NCBI RefSeq assembly: GCF_019393635.1
Contig: NC_057862.1
Coordinates: forward strand, 674,800,314 to 674,864,313
Source: Dromiciops gliroides
Taxonomy: Eukaryota; Chordata; Mammalia; Microbiotheria; Microbiotheriidae
Length of the DNA: 64,000 nucleotides
Direction of reading: 5' to 3'
A model generated the notes under the pieces. That model saw nothing but the letters and a program-made list of their open reading frames with translations. It did no database searches and had not been told where the DNA came from. Shown here piece after piece: positions 54,317-64,000 of this stretch. Position numbers and translations under genes: made by a program. Each line of letters begins with the position of its first letter. The first letter of the stretch is position 1.

Positions 54317-54469
54317 AGGGGCAGCTAGGGGGCACAGTGGATAAAGCACCAGTCCTGGATTCAGGAGGACCTGAGTTCAAATCCTGCCTCAGACACTTGA
54401 CACCAGCTGTGTGACCCCGAGCAAGTCACTTAACCCTCATTGCCCCCCTCCAAAATGAAAAAAACAAAA
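54317..54469 (+). mobile_element. SINE with perfect 17-bp TSD, in RTE
   Basis: A full-length SINE, ggattcagg/cattgcccccc subtype. TSD ACAAATAAGATCATCTG at 54,300-54,316 and 54,470-54,486. It lies 12 bases from the RTE catalytic motif. Confidence 0.95.
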
Positions 54470-54862
54470 ACAAATAAGATCATCTGGTGATCTCTTCATC
54501 AACAGGAAATACCTCCTTGACCAGAACTCGGGAAGAGATTTCCTTTATCACAGTAGTGAATGCCTTTGGCAAGCATACATCTCTTTGCCTAATGTTTACA
54601 AAGAGTGGTTGAACGGTTATTTCCCTAGTTATATTTTGCAAACAATACTGAATGATCTCTAGGTATGGATAGAAGACACTTTGCTGAAAAAAGAGTTTGT
54701 AAAGAGGTGTTTTGTTCTACCAAATCCAATGTGCTTTCTTAATCAATACTCAAGTACTCATCTTTCATTTAGTTGTGAGATAGTGTCTGTGTTGGTGATG
54801 GCTTAAGAAAGCTTGCTTATTCCCCACTAATACCCTTGATTCATCTATAGGTGATTCAAATA

Positions 54863-54912
54863 GTTTTATATGTGTGTGTGTGTGTGTGTACACACATATA
54901 TGTATATGTCCA
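54863..54912. repeat. (TG)n / (TA)-rich microsatellite in RTE
   Basis: A short (TG)10-type run followed by 'tacacacatatatgtatatg'; alternating purine-pyrimidine. Confidence 0.9.
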
Positions 54913-55500
54913 TCTTTTATAGATGGGAGAGTAGATATAAACATCAGTAGCTAATAATAATCTTTCGATCAATTTTTTTTTAGCATTAATAAGGCTTCAG
55001 ATTGTTTTCTCCACATCTTCGGTATCTTGTTCTTCGGATACTTTGTATGTTCGTCCCTCAGTGCCTTCACAATTGTATCATCTCCAACCTTGGTCTCTTC
55101 CCTATATATTTTGTTGAATCTAACTGCTTTTCTCATCTCTGTTCTCGTTAGTTCCATTTCTGTCTCTTCCATGAGCATCTTGGGGACTTTGATGTTAGGA
55201 TCCAGTTGTGATGGTTCCACTATCTTTAATGGGGAAAAGTTTGTTAAAATATTTTGTAAATATTTTCCATTTTTCTTGTATTTGTGGTCTTCCATTTTCA
55301 TCTTTGAATATCTTTGGGGACACTTTGCATAGTTGGCTATCTTGCCATGCTTTGTTTAAACTGATATAACTCCACTGCTCTCTCTGCTTTATAAGGTAAT
55401 ACCATTCATAATTGTCTATTATTCTTCTTTGTAGGATTTTACAAACAAGTTTATGTTCAAAGTCAATGTTACCTTTGGCAGCAGATGTTTGCCCACTTTA

Positions 55501-56955
55501 TAGGCCCCCTTGTTCTCCTCGCTATGGTAATTAATTTTTATTGTTTAAACATTTCACATTTACATTGGTTAAAAGAAATTATTATAGTCAATATTGATTT
55601 CACTTATTTTGCCCATTTCCTATTTTTGATTTTCAGTTTAAGAAATACTCATTGTTATTTATTATTTTTTAAAAAATAAAATCTGATTTTAGCTCTAATG
55701 ATTCTGTGGTCTGCCCACAGACAGTTGACTCAGGAATAACTCCCCCATCAATAACACAAGTCTCATTTGTTAAAACATGATCTATTCCCTTTTTATGGTG
55801 TTATTTGGGCTCACTGTATCCACTACCTACTAAATTGTTTTTAAGTGTTCATGATCTTTTTTTAAAGTGTGAAGCTTCTGCGTGATCTATACATCTTTGG
55901 CCTTATTTCATTTTCCCAAATCTATACTTTGCCACATTTCTCCCCAGAAATGCTCAAACTCCAATAAAAATAGTGTAGTTAATTTCTATTAATGTCAGTA
56001 CTTAAATTCTCACAAACCATTTATTTGAAAAATCCTGGACATCATTTTGCTATTTTTAAGAGAAACCAATGCAGTCAAGTCTGACTTTTTCCTTCCCAAA
56101 CTGAGAAGCATTTTCTCACTGAAGGAATTAACTGGTGAGGAACTGTTAAGCTAGATCCATCAGGCCATTTAGGCTTATTTTTGTTTTGGTTTGTTTTGGT
56201 TTGGTTTGGGGGGGGGGGGCTTTTTTTTTTTAATGATCAAAAGCAATTGTATAAGTTTCCTCTGGCTTTGTCATTTTCTTTTTTTCTGTTCTTATCCTTA
56301 AAGTTGTTGTTATTTTTTTTAATCCTTTAACACTTCTACAGAAAGCAGCTCTGGTGCATAATCATTCAGCAGATTTTTAAATCAGCATCTTTATATTGGC
56401 CTAGACAACCATCTTTAGCATCTGCCAGGCCTAGACTATGAGGTCAGCATTAACATAATGGTCTCCCACTCTTTTTCATGTTCCTTCTCCTAAGTCAAAA
56501 AAAAATCTGTCAGAGCAAGGATAAGGTTTCTGTCTCAAGAAGTCTGTTGCTTATTTTCTTGCTTGTTAGCCTTTGATGCGGGGACCCTTTTTAATGGCTA
56601 TCTATTTTGACTTCCATAATTTAAGCAAAGCTTCTCTTTACTCTCAGTGATTTTACAATCCTCCCTGGGGGGTGGTGCCCAGCAACAGTCACAGCGTCAT
56701 AGATGTGCTCTGAGCAAGCCTGTGTTCCACAGGATGATCACCTCTCTCCTCCTGGACACGCGGCCTCTAGGTGCAACCTAATTGGAACTCACATTCTCCA
56801 AAGACTCACTATTGAAATTTTGTGTTTTCCTGCAGTCCATGAAAAATAATGTGTCTCATCCATCAAGGGCTTCCCAGTTCTCAAAAACACATCTTAACTT
56901 ATTCGATTCTCTCAATAATCCCATGAGGTAGGCTGGCACTATCCTCATTTTACAA
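55501..56955. other. Single-copy stretch
   Basis: No gene or large repeat is recognised. A G12 run (56,208-56,219) is followed by C and a T run. A MIR-like piece lies at about 56,890-56,955. Confidence 0.45.
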
Positions 56956-56959
56956 CTGC

Positions 56960-57876
56960 TACACATAGTGGTCAGAGGCCTGGCCCTGGAGTCGAGGACC
57001 TGAGTTCAAATCTCACCTCAGACATTTACTAGCTGTGTGACCTGGACAAGTCACTTAACCCCAATTGCCTTAAACATCCGGGGCCATCTCCAGTCATCTT
57101 GATATATATCTTGCCACTGGACCCAGATGACTCTGGGTGAGAGTGAGGTGGGAGACCTTGCACAGCCCTCCCTCTCTCATTTTTTTAATGTAATAAACAT
57201 TTTATAGTTTGGGGTTCCAATTTTTATTCCTTCTTCCCTCCCTCCCCTCTCCCTTACCTGAGGTGGCAAGCAATCAGATATGCATTATACATGTACAATT
57301 ATGTAAAACATGACCATTTTGGTCATTTTGTACAACAAAACTTGATTAAAAGAAAAAATGAAAGAAAGTGAAAAATCGCCTGCTTCAGTCTGTTCCATCA
57401 ATATCAATTCTTTCTTTAGAGGTGGATAGTATGTTTCATCAATAGTCCTTTGGGAGTGTCTTGGATCATTGTTTTGTTGAGAAAAGTTAAATCATTCCCA
57501 GTTCTTCATCAAACAATATTGCTTTCTCTGTGCACAACGTTCTCTTGGTTCTGCTCACCTCACTGTACATCATTTCATACCTGTCTTTCCAGGCCTTTCT
57601 GAAGTCATCCTGCTTGTCATTTCTTATAGCAGAATAATATTCCATCACCATCATCCAGCACAGCTTGTTCAGCCCTTCCCCAGCTGAAGGGCACCCCTTT
57701 GATTTCTGATTCTTAGCCACCACAAAAAGAGCCGCTATCAATATTTTGAACAAATAAGTCTTTTTCTCTTCTGGGGGATGTTTTTAGCCCTCCCTCTCTT
57801 AAGTACAATTAGTTCAAGTCATGACAACACCCGATATCATGGTCCTCTTCGAGAATGAAGGACAAACAACAAGAAG
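56960..57876 (+). mobile_element. tRNA-headed SINE (different 3' part) split by L1
   Basis: The head resembles the common SINE ('ggccctggagtcgaggacct', 'ctagctgtgtgacctggaca'). The 3' part is different: 'ccagtcatcttgatatatat', 'cactggacccagatgactct', and after the L1 'atcatggtcctcttcgagaa' and 'tgaaggacaaacaaca'. Confidence 0.75.
57178..57785 (-). mobile_element. L1 3' end (antisense) with 14-bp TSD
   Basis: Antisense L1: 'tttggggttccaatttttat', 'gtgtcttggatcattgtttt', 'cactgtacatcatttcatac', 'ccagctgaagggcacccctt'. TSD AGCCCTCCCTCTCT at 57,164-57,177 and 57,786-57,799. Confidence 0.95.
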
Positions 57877-57879
57877 TGT

Positions 57880-58925
57880 CACTTGATTCAATTCAACAAC
57901 CGTAAGTGCAAGGGCCAGGGGACACAAAGCCAGCTCCCAGAGGGAGCTGACATCCTCCTGGAGGGATATAACCCCAGTAAGGGAAGACTCTACCGCTAAG
58001 TCAAGACCAAGTCATGGAGAGCTCTTATACCTTCTCCAAAAAGCCCCCGTGAAGTTCTTCCTGCTCACTAATGCACTCACAAAGTAGAGTGTTCAGATAG
58101 TACCATACATATCCAGAAGTGCTTGCTTCAGTGGCTGAAACAAAACCGCCTAACAGGTTATTTTTATCTTGTTTGCTTTGTAGTGAAAGTGTTTAACTGC
58201 CAGATCTCTTGCTTCCCTGCCCCAAGGAGGGGAAGTGAGCTGTTAGCATAGAGTGAGTGCCAGGAAAACGAAAGAAGGGCTAATGGTTTTCACTGAATTA
58301 CTAACTGGATAGAGAGTGATGTGGTTACATTCCTGATACGGATGGCCTGTAATGGTAAATGCTAAGCACACACACAGATAGTTATGTCCTTAGCCATATC
58401 ATGTGAAGGAGCTATTTGCTTCCCTGTAGTTTCCTTCTTATGAGAAGAAATGCACATAGATTTTCTGAAAGAAAAAATTGGCTTCTCTGGCAGATGATGC
58501 AGAATTATTTAGAAGCCTAGATTTTCGGTGGATGCTTTGTGATACAGATTATGTGCCATTTCCTGAGGCTCTTCAGTAGTGTGGTAGAAAGGGAGGTTCA
58601 GACTCTCTCTTTTTTCTCTGCTAACTCATTCTTCACTTTGCCTTCCCTCCTGCTTACTTCAAGCTGAAAATTCTGAGTTTTACTCTCATTAGATCACAGA
58701 AGAACGAATGAAACCAATCTTTCAAAGTTACGCATGAAACGATAATACAAGCATAACACCAAGGGAGCGGGATTAAGATGGGGTGATGCCAGTGGTTCTC
58801 ACAACAAATTCTAGTCCCTGGTCATGATTCAACTAAAAGAATATGAAGAACTGATGCAATGTTTCATTAACATAAAAGGTAGAGACTTCATGGAGGTGGG
58901 GGGCGGGGGGGAATGCCTGAGAGGT
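57880..58925. other. Single-copy stretch
   Basis: No gene or clear repeat is recognised. Confidence 0.5.
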
Positions 58926-58929
58926 TGAT

Positions 58930-59690
58930 TTTTTTATAGATACTGCCTTCATAAGGACACTGGTTCCATTCTTTATGCCATGTTGCCAGCTGCTTGCTGG
59001 ATACCTCCACCTAAATGCCCTGTTGGCCTCTGGGTTAAACATGTCCCAAACTGAATTGATCATTCCCCTTCCCCAAACCTCTACCTCTTCCAGATTTCCT
59101 TGTCTTTTTTTAAGACATCACTCTCCTTCCTCCTCCATCCTCTCAGGTTTGTAACATTGAGTCACTCCAGACTCCCATCAGTTGCCAAGCCCTGTCAAGG
59201 CTCCTTTCCTTCCATTTGCCTGGCTGCACCTTCATCAGCTCCTCAACACATCTCACCTTGCCGGTTGCCTCCCATTTGGTCTCACCTCCTTGCCCTCTCT
59301 TCCCTTTCCAATGTGTCTCCCACATACCTACCAAAGCCATCATCCTAGGCATCAGGTCTGGCTACCTCATTCCCCTGTTGACAAAGACTTCCCATGGCTC
59401 CCTCGCCCCATGGATAGTGTGGGCTCCTGCCTACCTTCCCAGCCTTATTGTCTTCTATGGAGTCATACAGCACATTGCAGCCAAACTGGAGGAGAGGCTC
59501 CTCCATCTCCTGCCGTGCCTCTGCCCGGAGAAGCTCATCTTCCTTCAGGACTCTGTTTAGGTGCTGCCTCTTCCATGCAGCCCTCCCCTACCTCCTTCCT
59601 TACAGTGCTCTCTCCTCTATTTTTCTGTGAATGTAGGGCCATGTTGCATACCCCCAGGAGAATCAGTTTCCTGAGACCAGGCACTGCCCC
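58930..59690 (+). mobile_element. L2 LINE 3' portion (sense)
   Basis: 'gtcccaaactgaattgatca', 'cagttgccaagccctgtcaa', 'agactctgtttaggtgctgc'-type words in L2 order, from the end of RT through the 3' region. The long open frame over 59,182-59,883 is L2 and flank; I do not regard it as a gene. Confidence 0.75.
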
Positions 59691-59699
59691 GTTTTTGTC

Positions 59700-60240
59700 C
59701 TTCGATAGGACATCTAAGAGAGAGGAATTCATTCTGTCCATCAGAATTGAACCAGATATTTTCATTCCTCAGGTTTTTTGGTCAAAATTTAAAAGTAAAC
59801 TTCCTGGGCCCAAAAATGCTTCCGTATTTTTTATCTTGTTCAGAGGTAGCATCAAGGGTGAAGTTCTGTCGAATAGAAAATAAGATTTCCACAAACTCAG
59901 TTATTTTATAGACACCAGAGCAGTTTTAGCTCCTATGTTAAATAAAAACCAGATGGTTGCTGGTAGTTGTTCTACCTAATAATTAGATATTTTAAACTGA
60001 AATGAAAGAAGAATATAGAACAAATTTTCTTTGCCATGTGCTGTTACTTTGGAAAAAACATTTCTGTGGGGTTTTTTTATCTTAGAATGGATGGTCTACC
60101 TTATGGGCCTGTTTAAGGAATAATCAGTAGATCTAACTGTGAGCCAAGTCAGTAATAAGCTCTTGAATGTTCTACATACAGATGTTATTTTTATAACTCA
60201 AATGTCTTTTGTTATTCCTTTTATTTTCTTTAGTGTCACA
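59700..60240. other. Single-copy stretch
   Basis: No gene or clear repeat is recognised. Confidence 0.5.
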
Positions 60241-60245
60241 TCAAA

Positions 60246-60484
60246 GCAAGGGTTCTTAGGCTTTTTTGTGTCCTAAACCCCTTTGGCACAATCTGGTGAA
60301 GCCTATGGACCCCTTCTCAGAATCATGTTTTAAGTACATAAAATAAAATGCAAAAGATTACAAAGAAAACCAAAGGATAGTGAAAATAAAGATGTCATTT
60401 TTTCCCATCCAAATTCCAGACCCCTTGAAATCTTTCCCCAAATTCCTTGGGGGGCCATAGACCCCCAGGTTGAAAAGCCCTACA
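60246..60484. mobile_element. hAT-like short element
   Basis: Opens 'agggttcttaggctttttt' and closes 'ccaggttgaaaagcccta', a loose inverted repeat. Interior words 'ggtgaagcctatggacccct' and 'tacataaaataaaatgcaaa' are those of a common mammalian short DNA transposon. Class is inferred. Confidence 0.5.
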
Positions 60485-61790
60485 TTAAAGCAAGGTATAA
60501 GACAGAAATAAAATGAAAAGTCTCTTTACAAAAATTTCAGTATTAAATTCTTATTTCTGTTCATCTTTCTGTGAATAAGTTCTATTGGGTGACCATTTTT
60601 CTTTTCCTTTAATACTTACTACATTGAGTCTAAACCCACCATTAAGGAGAGGAATAAATTATTTTTGGTTGGCAGAAAAATTTAACGGGACCAACTGAAA
60701 TATAATTCAGCAATTTACCTTTTTTGTTTACTGAGACCCAAGATAAATGTATATGTAATAAATATTTGCAGTTTCAAAAAGTACCAAAAGGGAAGGTGTT
60801 TGCCTTTCATGGAGGGGGGGGGGGGGGTAAATTGCTTCCTCACTTGGATCAGCTTATAAAACAATGCTCTTAAATTGATTATATTAAAAGAAAAATCATT
60901 TAACTGTAAATAGAGATGCATTGGATATTATTTTTAAATTGCAAAGACACTGCCTATCTAGAGCACAGAACAAGCTATGACCTCTTTCTGTGATCCACTC
61001 TTTAGCTGTTGCCCTTCAAGAAAGACATAATGGAGTTAGACAGAGACCCAAAAAAAGCTCCTAAAATTAACAAAGGGATGGAGAGGCTGTCATATAAGTC
61101 CAGGCTGCAAAAACTAGGACTCTTCAGCTTGGAAAGATGAAGTCTGTAAAATCAGGAATTACTGGAACTGGGGAGCCACTTACTAAGATCAAGAAAAGCA
61201 AACTGAAATTGTAAATTATTTGAAAAGGATTGAAATGAATTTCTTAACGATAGATTCACAGTAAAGTACTAAAGGAAAGGAGGCTGTTTTGGAAGATCAC
61301 TCATTTTTCAAGATTGATAGGTAGAGTCATCCATAACCTTCCCGTGGGGTCATTGTCATGGACAGAATATTGAACGAGATGGACTGGTTGCCTAAATGCT
61401 TGTTGAATGAACTTTGGTGTTCAAACCAGTACGTATGTGTCATTTTATATTTGAACATGGTGATTCCTGTGCTTTGTAATACAAGGACCCCAGTTTCATG
61501 GACAAACACAACAATCATTCACACGATAGTGGTTGTATTACTAAAGGTGGTTGATTAAGAAAATACATGAAAAAGAAAAGAAAATTCAAATTGTAGAAAA
61601 AAGCCTATGAATTAGTAATGCTTTTATTTTCAATTAGCAAGCGTTTATTTTCCCTCTTTACCACCTCACCCCCATTATAAAAGGGGAAAGAAACTTCTTG
61701 TGGCAAATACGTATAATGAAGAAAGACAAATTTCCACACTGTCCATGTCTCAAAATGTATCTCTCATTCGGCATCTTGAATGATCACCAC
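60485..61790. other. Single-copy stretch
   Basis: No gene is seen; a G14 run lies at 60,814-60,827. Confidence 0.5.
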
Positions 61791-61794
61791 TTTG

Positions 61795-62265
61795 TCAAGA
61801 GTTAGGCAAAGAATTGGAAATTGGGGTGCCCGTCCATTAGGAAATGGCCGAATAAGTTGCAGTCTATGAATGTAATGGAATACTAGTGTGCTGTAAGAAA
61901 CGATGAGGAGGTGGATTTCAGAGAAACCTGGAAGGACTTAGATGAACTGATGATGAGTGACATGAGCACAACCAGGAGAACATTGTATGCAGTATCAACA
62001 GCATTGTGTGATGATCAGCTGTGATGGAGTTGACTCTTCTCAGCGATACAATGGTCCAAGATAGTTCCAAAGGACTCATGATGGAAAATGCTTTCACATC
62101 CAGAAAAAAGAACTGTGGCATCTGGATGCAGAGTGAACCAGACTGTTTCTACCTTTGTTTTTGTTTTTGACGTTTTCCCCTTTTGTTCTGATTCTTCTTT
62201 CACAACATGACTAACGCAGAAATATGTTTAATGTGATTGTGCATATAGAACCTAGAAAAAAGTTA
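61795..62265 (+). mobile_element. L1 3' end (sense)
   Basis: 'gaattggaaattggggtgcc', 'gagaaacctggaaggactta', 'gtgacatgagcacaaccagg', 'agcgatacaatggtccaaga', 'cacatccagaaaaaagaact': the L1 ORF2 end and 3' UTR. The terminus is missing or replaced. Confidence 0.8.
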
Positions 62266-62284
62266 GGTCGTGTCGTTCACTGGA

Positions 62285-62735
62285 GCCCCCCTCGATCCAC
62301 CACCAAAGCGTCTGTCCTGATGCACAGGTGCAGCTGTGTCGCTCTCTCCTCAGTAAAGCTCCAGTAGCTCCCTATCACCTTTGGGATAAAATAAAATCCT
62401 CTACTTGGTGTTCAGACCCTTTTGTAGAACCTTCCCTGCCATGCGCCTTTTCCAGCCTTCTTACACCTCACCCCATCCCTGTGACTTTGGCCATCCCCCA
62501 TGCCTAGAAGGCTCTCCCTCCTCATCCCCACCCCCGGCTTCCTGTCTTCTACAGGAAGCTCTTCCCAATGCCTTCTAATTCTCCTGCCTTCCTCCGTTGT
62601 TTCCGATTTGTTCTGTACGTACATGTATGCCATTATTTGTGTGCTTCCTTGTCCATTAGACTGGGAGTTCCCTGAGGACAAGAGCAGTACCTGATGCATA
62701 GTAGATGCTTGATAAATATTTATTGACTGACAGTA
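62285..62735 (+). mobile_element. L2 3' end (sense)
   Basis: 'agtaaagctccagtagctcc', 'ccatcccccatgcctagaag', 'gggagttccctgaggacaag', 'gatgcttgataaatatttat' and 'tgactgacagt': a complete L2 3' region. Confidence 0.85.
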
Positions 62736-62769
62736 AAAATTCAAAAATGACCAAAGGCTACAAAAAATT

Positions 62770-63310
62770 GGGAATAGTTTCATGAAGAAAGTGACATGAA
62801 CTAGACCTACAAGAAGGAAAAAAAGTATAGGACTTAAAGGAGTAGAAGGGGCGTTCTAGGTAGGAAGAACATCGTGAGAAAAGAAACATCACGAGGGAGT
62901 ATTCAGGGAACGAATCAGTTTGGCTGAAGTGAAGGAATCAGAGTAACAGGAGGTGAGAGTGGAGAACTGTGAATGCTGAGCCATGGAGCTGAGACGCCGT
63001 CCTGTCAGCCGTGGGGAGCCTTCAAAGGCTTTTGAGTAGGGAAATCATGGAACGAGTGGCTGTGTCTGGTTTTCCATAAGTATAGCGAACATGAAGAGGC
63101 TGGAGGCTGAAGCCAGTCTAGGAGGTTCTTAGAGTTAGGTCCAAGTACAAGGCAGTGGAAGTCTGGGGAAATGAAAAGGAAAATCTGGCTTTGAGGGAGA
63201 TTACAAAGGAAGATCTTTACTAAATGTGAAGATGTCAGAAGTAACTCTAATGCCTCAACCCTAGGTAACCAGGAAGATGGTGGGATGACTCTGAGAGAAA
63301 CTGTCAGAGA
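62770..63310 (-). mobile_element. L2 3' region (antisense)
   Basis: The reverse complement of L2: 'cgttctaggtaggaagaaca', 'gggagccttcaaaggctttt', 'tagggaaatcatggaacgag'. It follows a sense L2 3' end, so two L2 copies meet tail to tail. Confidence 0.7.
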
Positions 63311-63477
63311 GGACATATCCCAGTAGTCACCATTCCTTCAACTGGTCGTACTCTGTTTGCTCAAGGCATTACAACTATGTTTGGCTACTCTCCGTAGTTC
63401 TAGTAACTTAGGTTAATTGTGTTGACCTGAAATATTAGCCTTCAGTTTACACAGTGTGGGTTTGTAGTTTTTATTTA

Positions 63478-63735
63478 GAGGCAGCTGGGTGATGCAGTAG
63501 ACAGAGCACTAGACATGGAGTCAGAAAGATCTGAGTTCAAATCCTGCCTCAGACACTTACTAGCTGTGTGACCCTGGGCAAGCTATTCAACTGCTGTCTG
63601 CCTCAGTTTCCTTAACTGTAAAATGGGAATAATAATACCTCATACATTTCAGGGTTGTTGTGACAATCGGATGAGATAATATTTGTAAAAAAGGACACAA
63701 TGCCTGGAGCATGATAGGTGCTTATTCCCCTCCCT
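63478..63735 (+). mobile_element. MAR1-like CORE-SINE (sense)
   Basis: Full length: 'ggcagctgggtgatgcagta', 'gagtcagaaagatctgagtt', 'tactagctgtgtgaccctgg', 'ttaactgtaaaatgggaata', 'gggttgttgtgacaatcgga', 'catgataggtgctta'. This is the best-preserved copy of its family here. Confidence 0.85.
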
Positions 63736-63954
63736 TCCCTTTGTTATAAATCAATTCTTAATACAACAAAATTTAAGAAACTGGCACAAGGAACTTTTGT
63801 TGGTTTGGAAGTAAGTGCTCTTTCTGCTTAAGGTTAAGAACATTGTTAGTGATTTTTGTTATGATGGTATTTGGTGTAATAAAACTTGGTCTTGTAGTAT
63901 GAATGTATTTCACACAGTCTGCAATTGCCAGAAAAGTGAGTAAAATCAATAGCA

Positions 63955-64000
63955 GGGTCAGCTGGGTGGTGCAGTGGATAGAGTGTTGGGCCCAGAGTAA
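63955..64000 (+). mobile_element. SINE, cut by window end
   Basis: Starts 'gggtcagctgggtggtgcag' and continues 'gatagagtgttgggcccaga'; a tRNA-headed SINE that runs past the window. Confidence 0.8.

Larger units (their letters stand above)
53490..55500 (-). mobile_element. RTE/BovB-type LINE (antisense), RT and 3' region
   Basis: A minus-strand, non-L1, non-L2 LINE. About 54,970-55,300 on the minus strand reads as the RTE RT amino-terminal region, including ValLysAlaLeuArgAsp and an IleProLysMetTrp stretch, with a 'tryptophan-lysine' run upstream at about 55,250. At 54,293-54,304 it reads Phe-Val-Asn-Asn followed by IleValLeuIleAla, where an active RTE has Phe-Ala-Asp-Asp. The 3' part ('ccatatagcaacatgagtaa') is BovB-like. 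Two SINEs are inserted. Not functional. Confidence 0.7.

Noticed and set aside
59182-59883. Open frame of 233 codons
   Set aside because: Its first two-thirds lie in a sense L2 3' region, which is C/T-rich and poor in stops. No domain is seen and the frame runs out of the L2 into unrelated DNA.

Overview
The window looks like intronic and promoter-proximal DNA from a marsupial nuclear genome. The main reason is about 18 copies of a tRNA-derived SINE that begins GGGGCAGCTAGGTGG, carries the B-box-like GAGTTCAAATC, and ends in CTGGGCAAGTCACTTAACCC plus an A-rich tail. These sit among marsupial-type L1 3' ends, MAR1/THER-like CORE-SINEs, a BovB/RTE-type LINE, hAT-type short transposons, many old L2 copies and MIRs. 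This is the repeat mix of opossum-like and Australidelphian genomes. The SINE sequences look closer to the Australian lineage, but the species cannot be fixed by eye. I see no bacterial genes, CRISPR array, rRNA or functional tRNA gene.

The clearest host-gene feature is a CpG island at about 4.08-5.15 kb. It holds three GC boxes, an NRF1-like site, an ETS site, and a probable non-coding first exon on the + strand that ends in a strong GTGAGT donor at 4,858. I read the DNA downstream of it as the first intron of an unidentified gene. I found no convincing protein-coding exon. The long open frames in the island are products of GC-rich composition, and those elsewhere fall in repeats. One weak internal exon candidate lies at 27,178-27,255.

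Layout: 0-3 kb is an antisense L2 cut by an L1 3' end, a MAR1-type SINE and a MIR. 3-4 kb holds MIR remnants, followed by the CpG island and a G-rich intron start. 5.5-14 kb is mostly single-copy with scattered SINEs. 14.2-19.5 kb is a stack of L2, L1, SINE and a solo LTR. 19.9-26.5 kb is two antisense L2 blocks around an antisense LTR and an L1 5'/ORF1-like block. 26.5-34.5 kb has L2 and L1 3' ends. 34.5-37.2 kb is single-copy with a perfect hairpin. 37-39.2 kb has a hAT-like element, a truncated SINE and an antisense LTR. 40-46.4 kb has a series of sense L2 copies. 46.4-48.6 kb is single-copy. 48.65-50.96 kb is an antisense L1 with a decayed RT motif, two SINEs and a hAT MITE. 51-53.1 kb is an antisense L2 split by a solo LTR. 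53.5-55.5 kb is an antisense RTE LINE with two SINEs. The rest is single-copy DNA, split SINEs, an L1 3' end and L2 ends.

Many insertions keep target-site duplications (TSDs) readable by eye, so the order of insertion can be reconstructed. I did not find a convincing new molecular system. The most useful leads are the uncharacterised promoter and exon 1, the LTR insertions with their TSDs, a SINE with an apparent 3' transduction, a perfect 16-bp hairpin in single-copy DNA, and the two SINE subfamilies.
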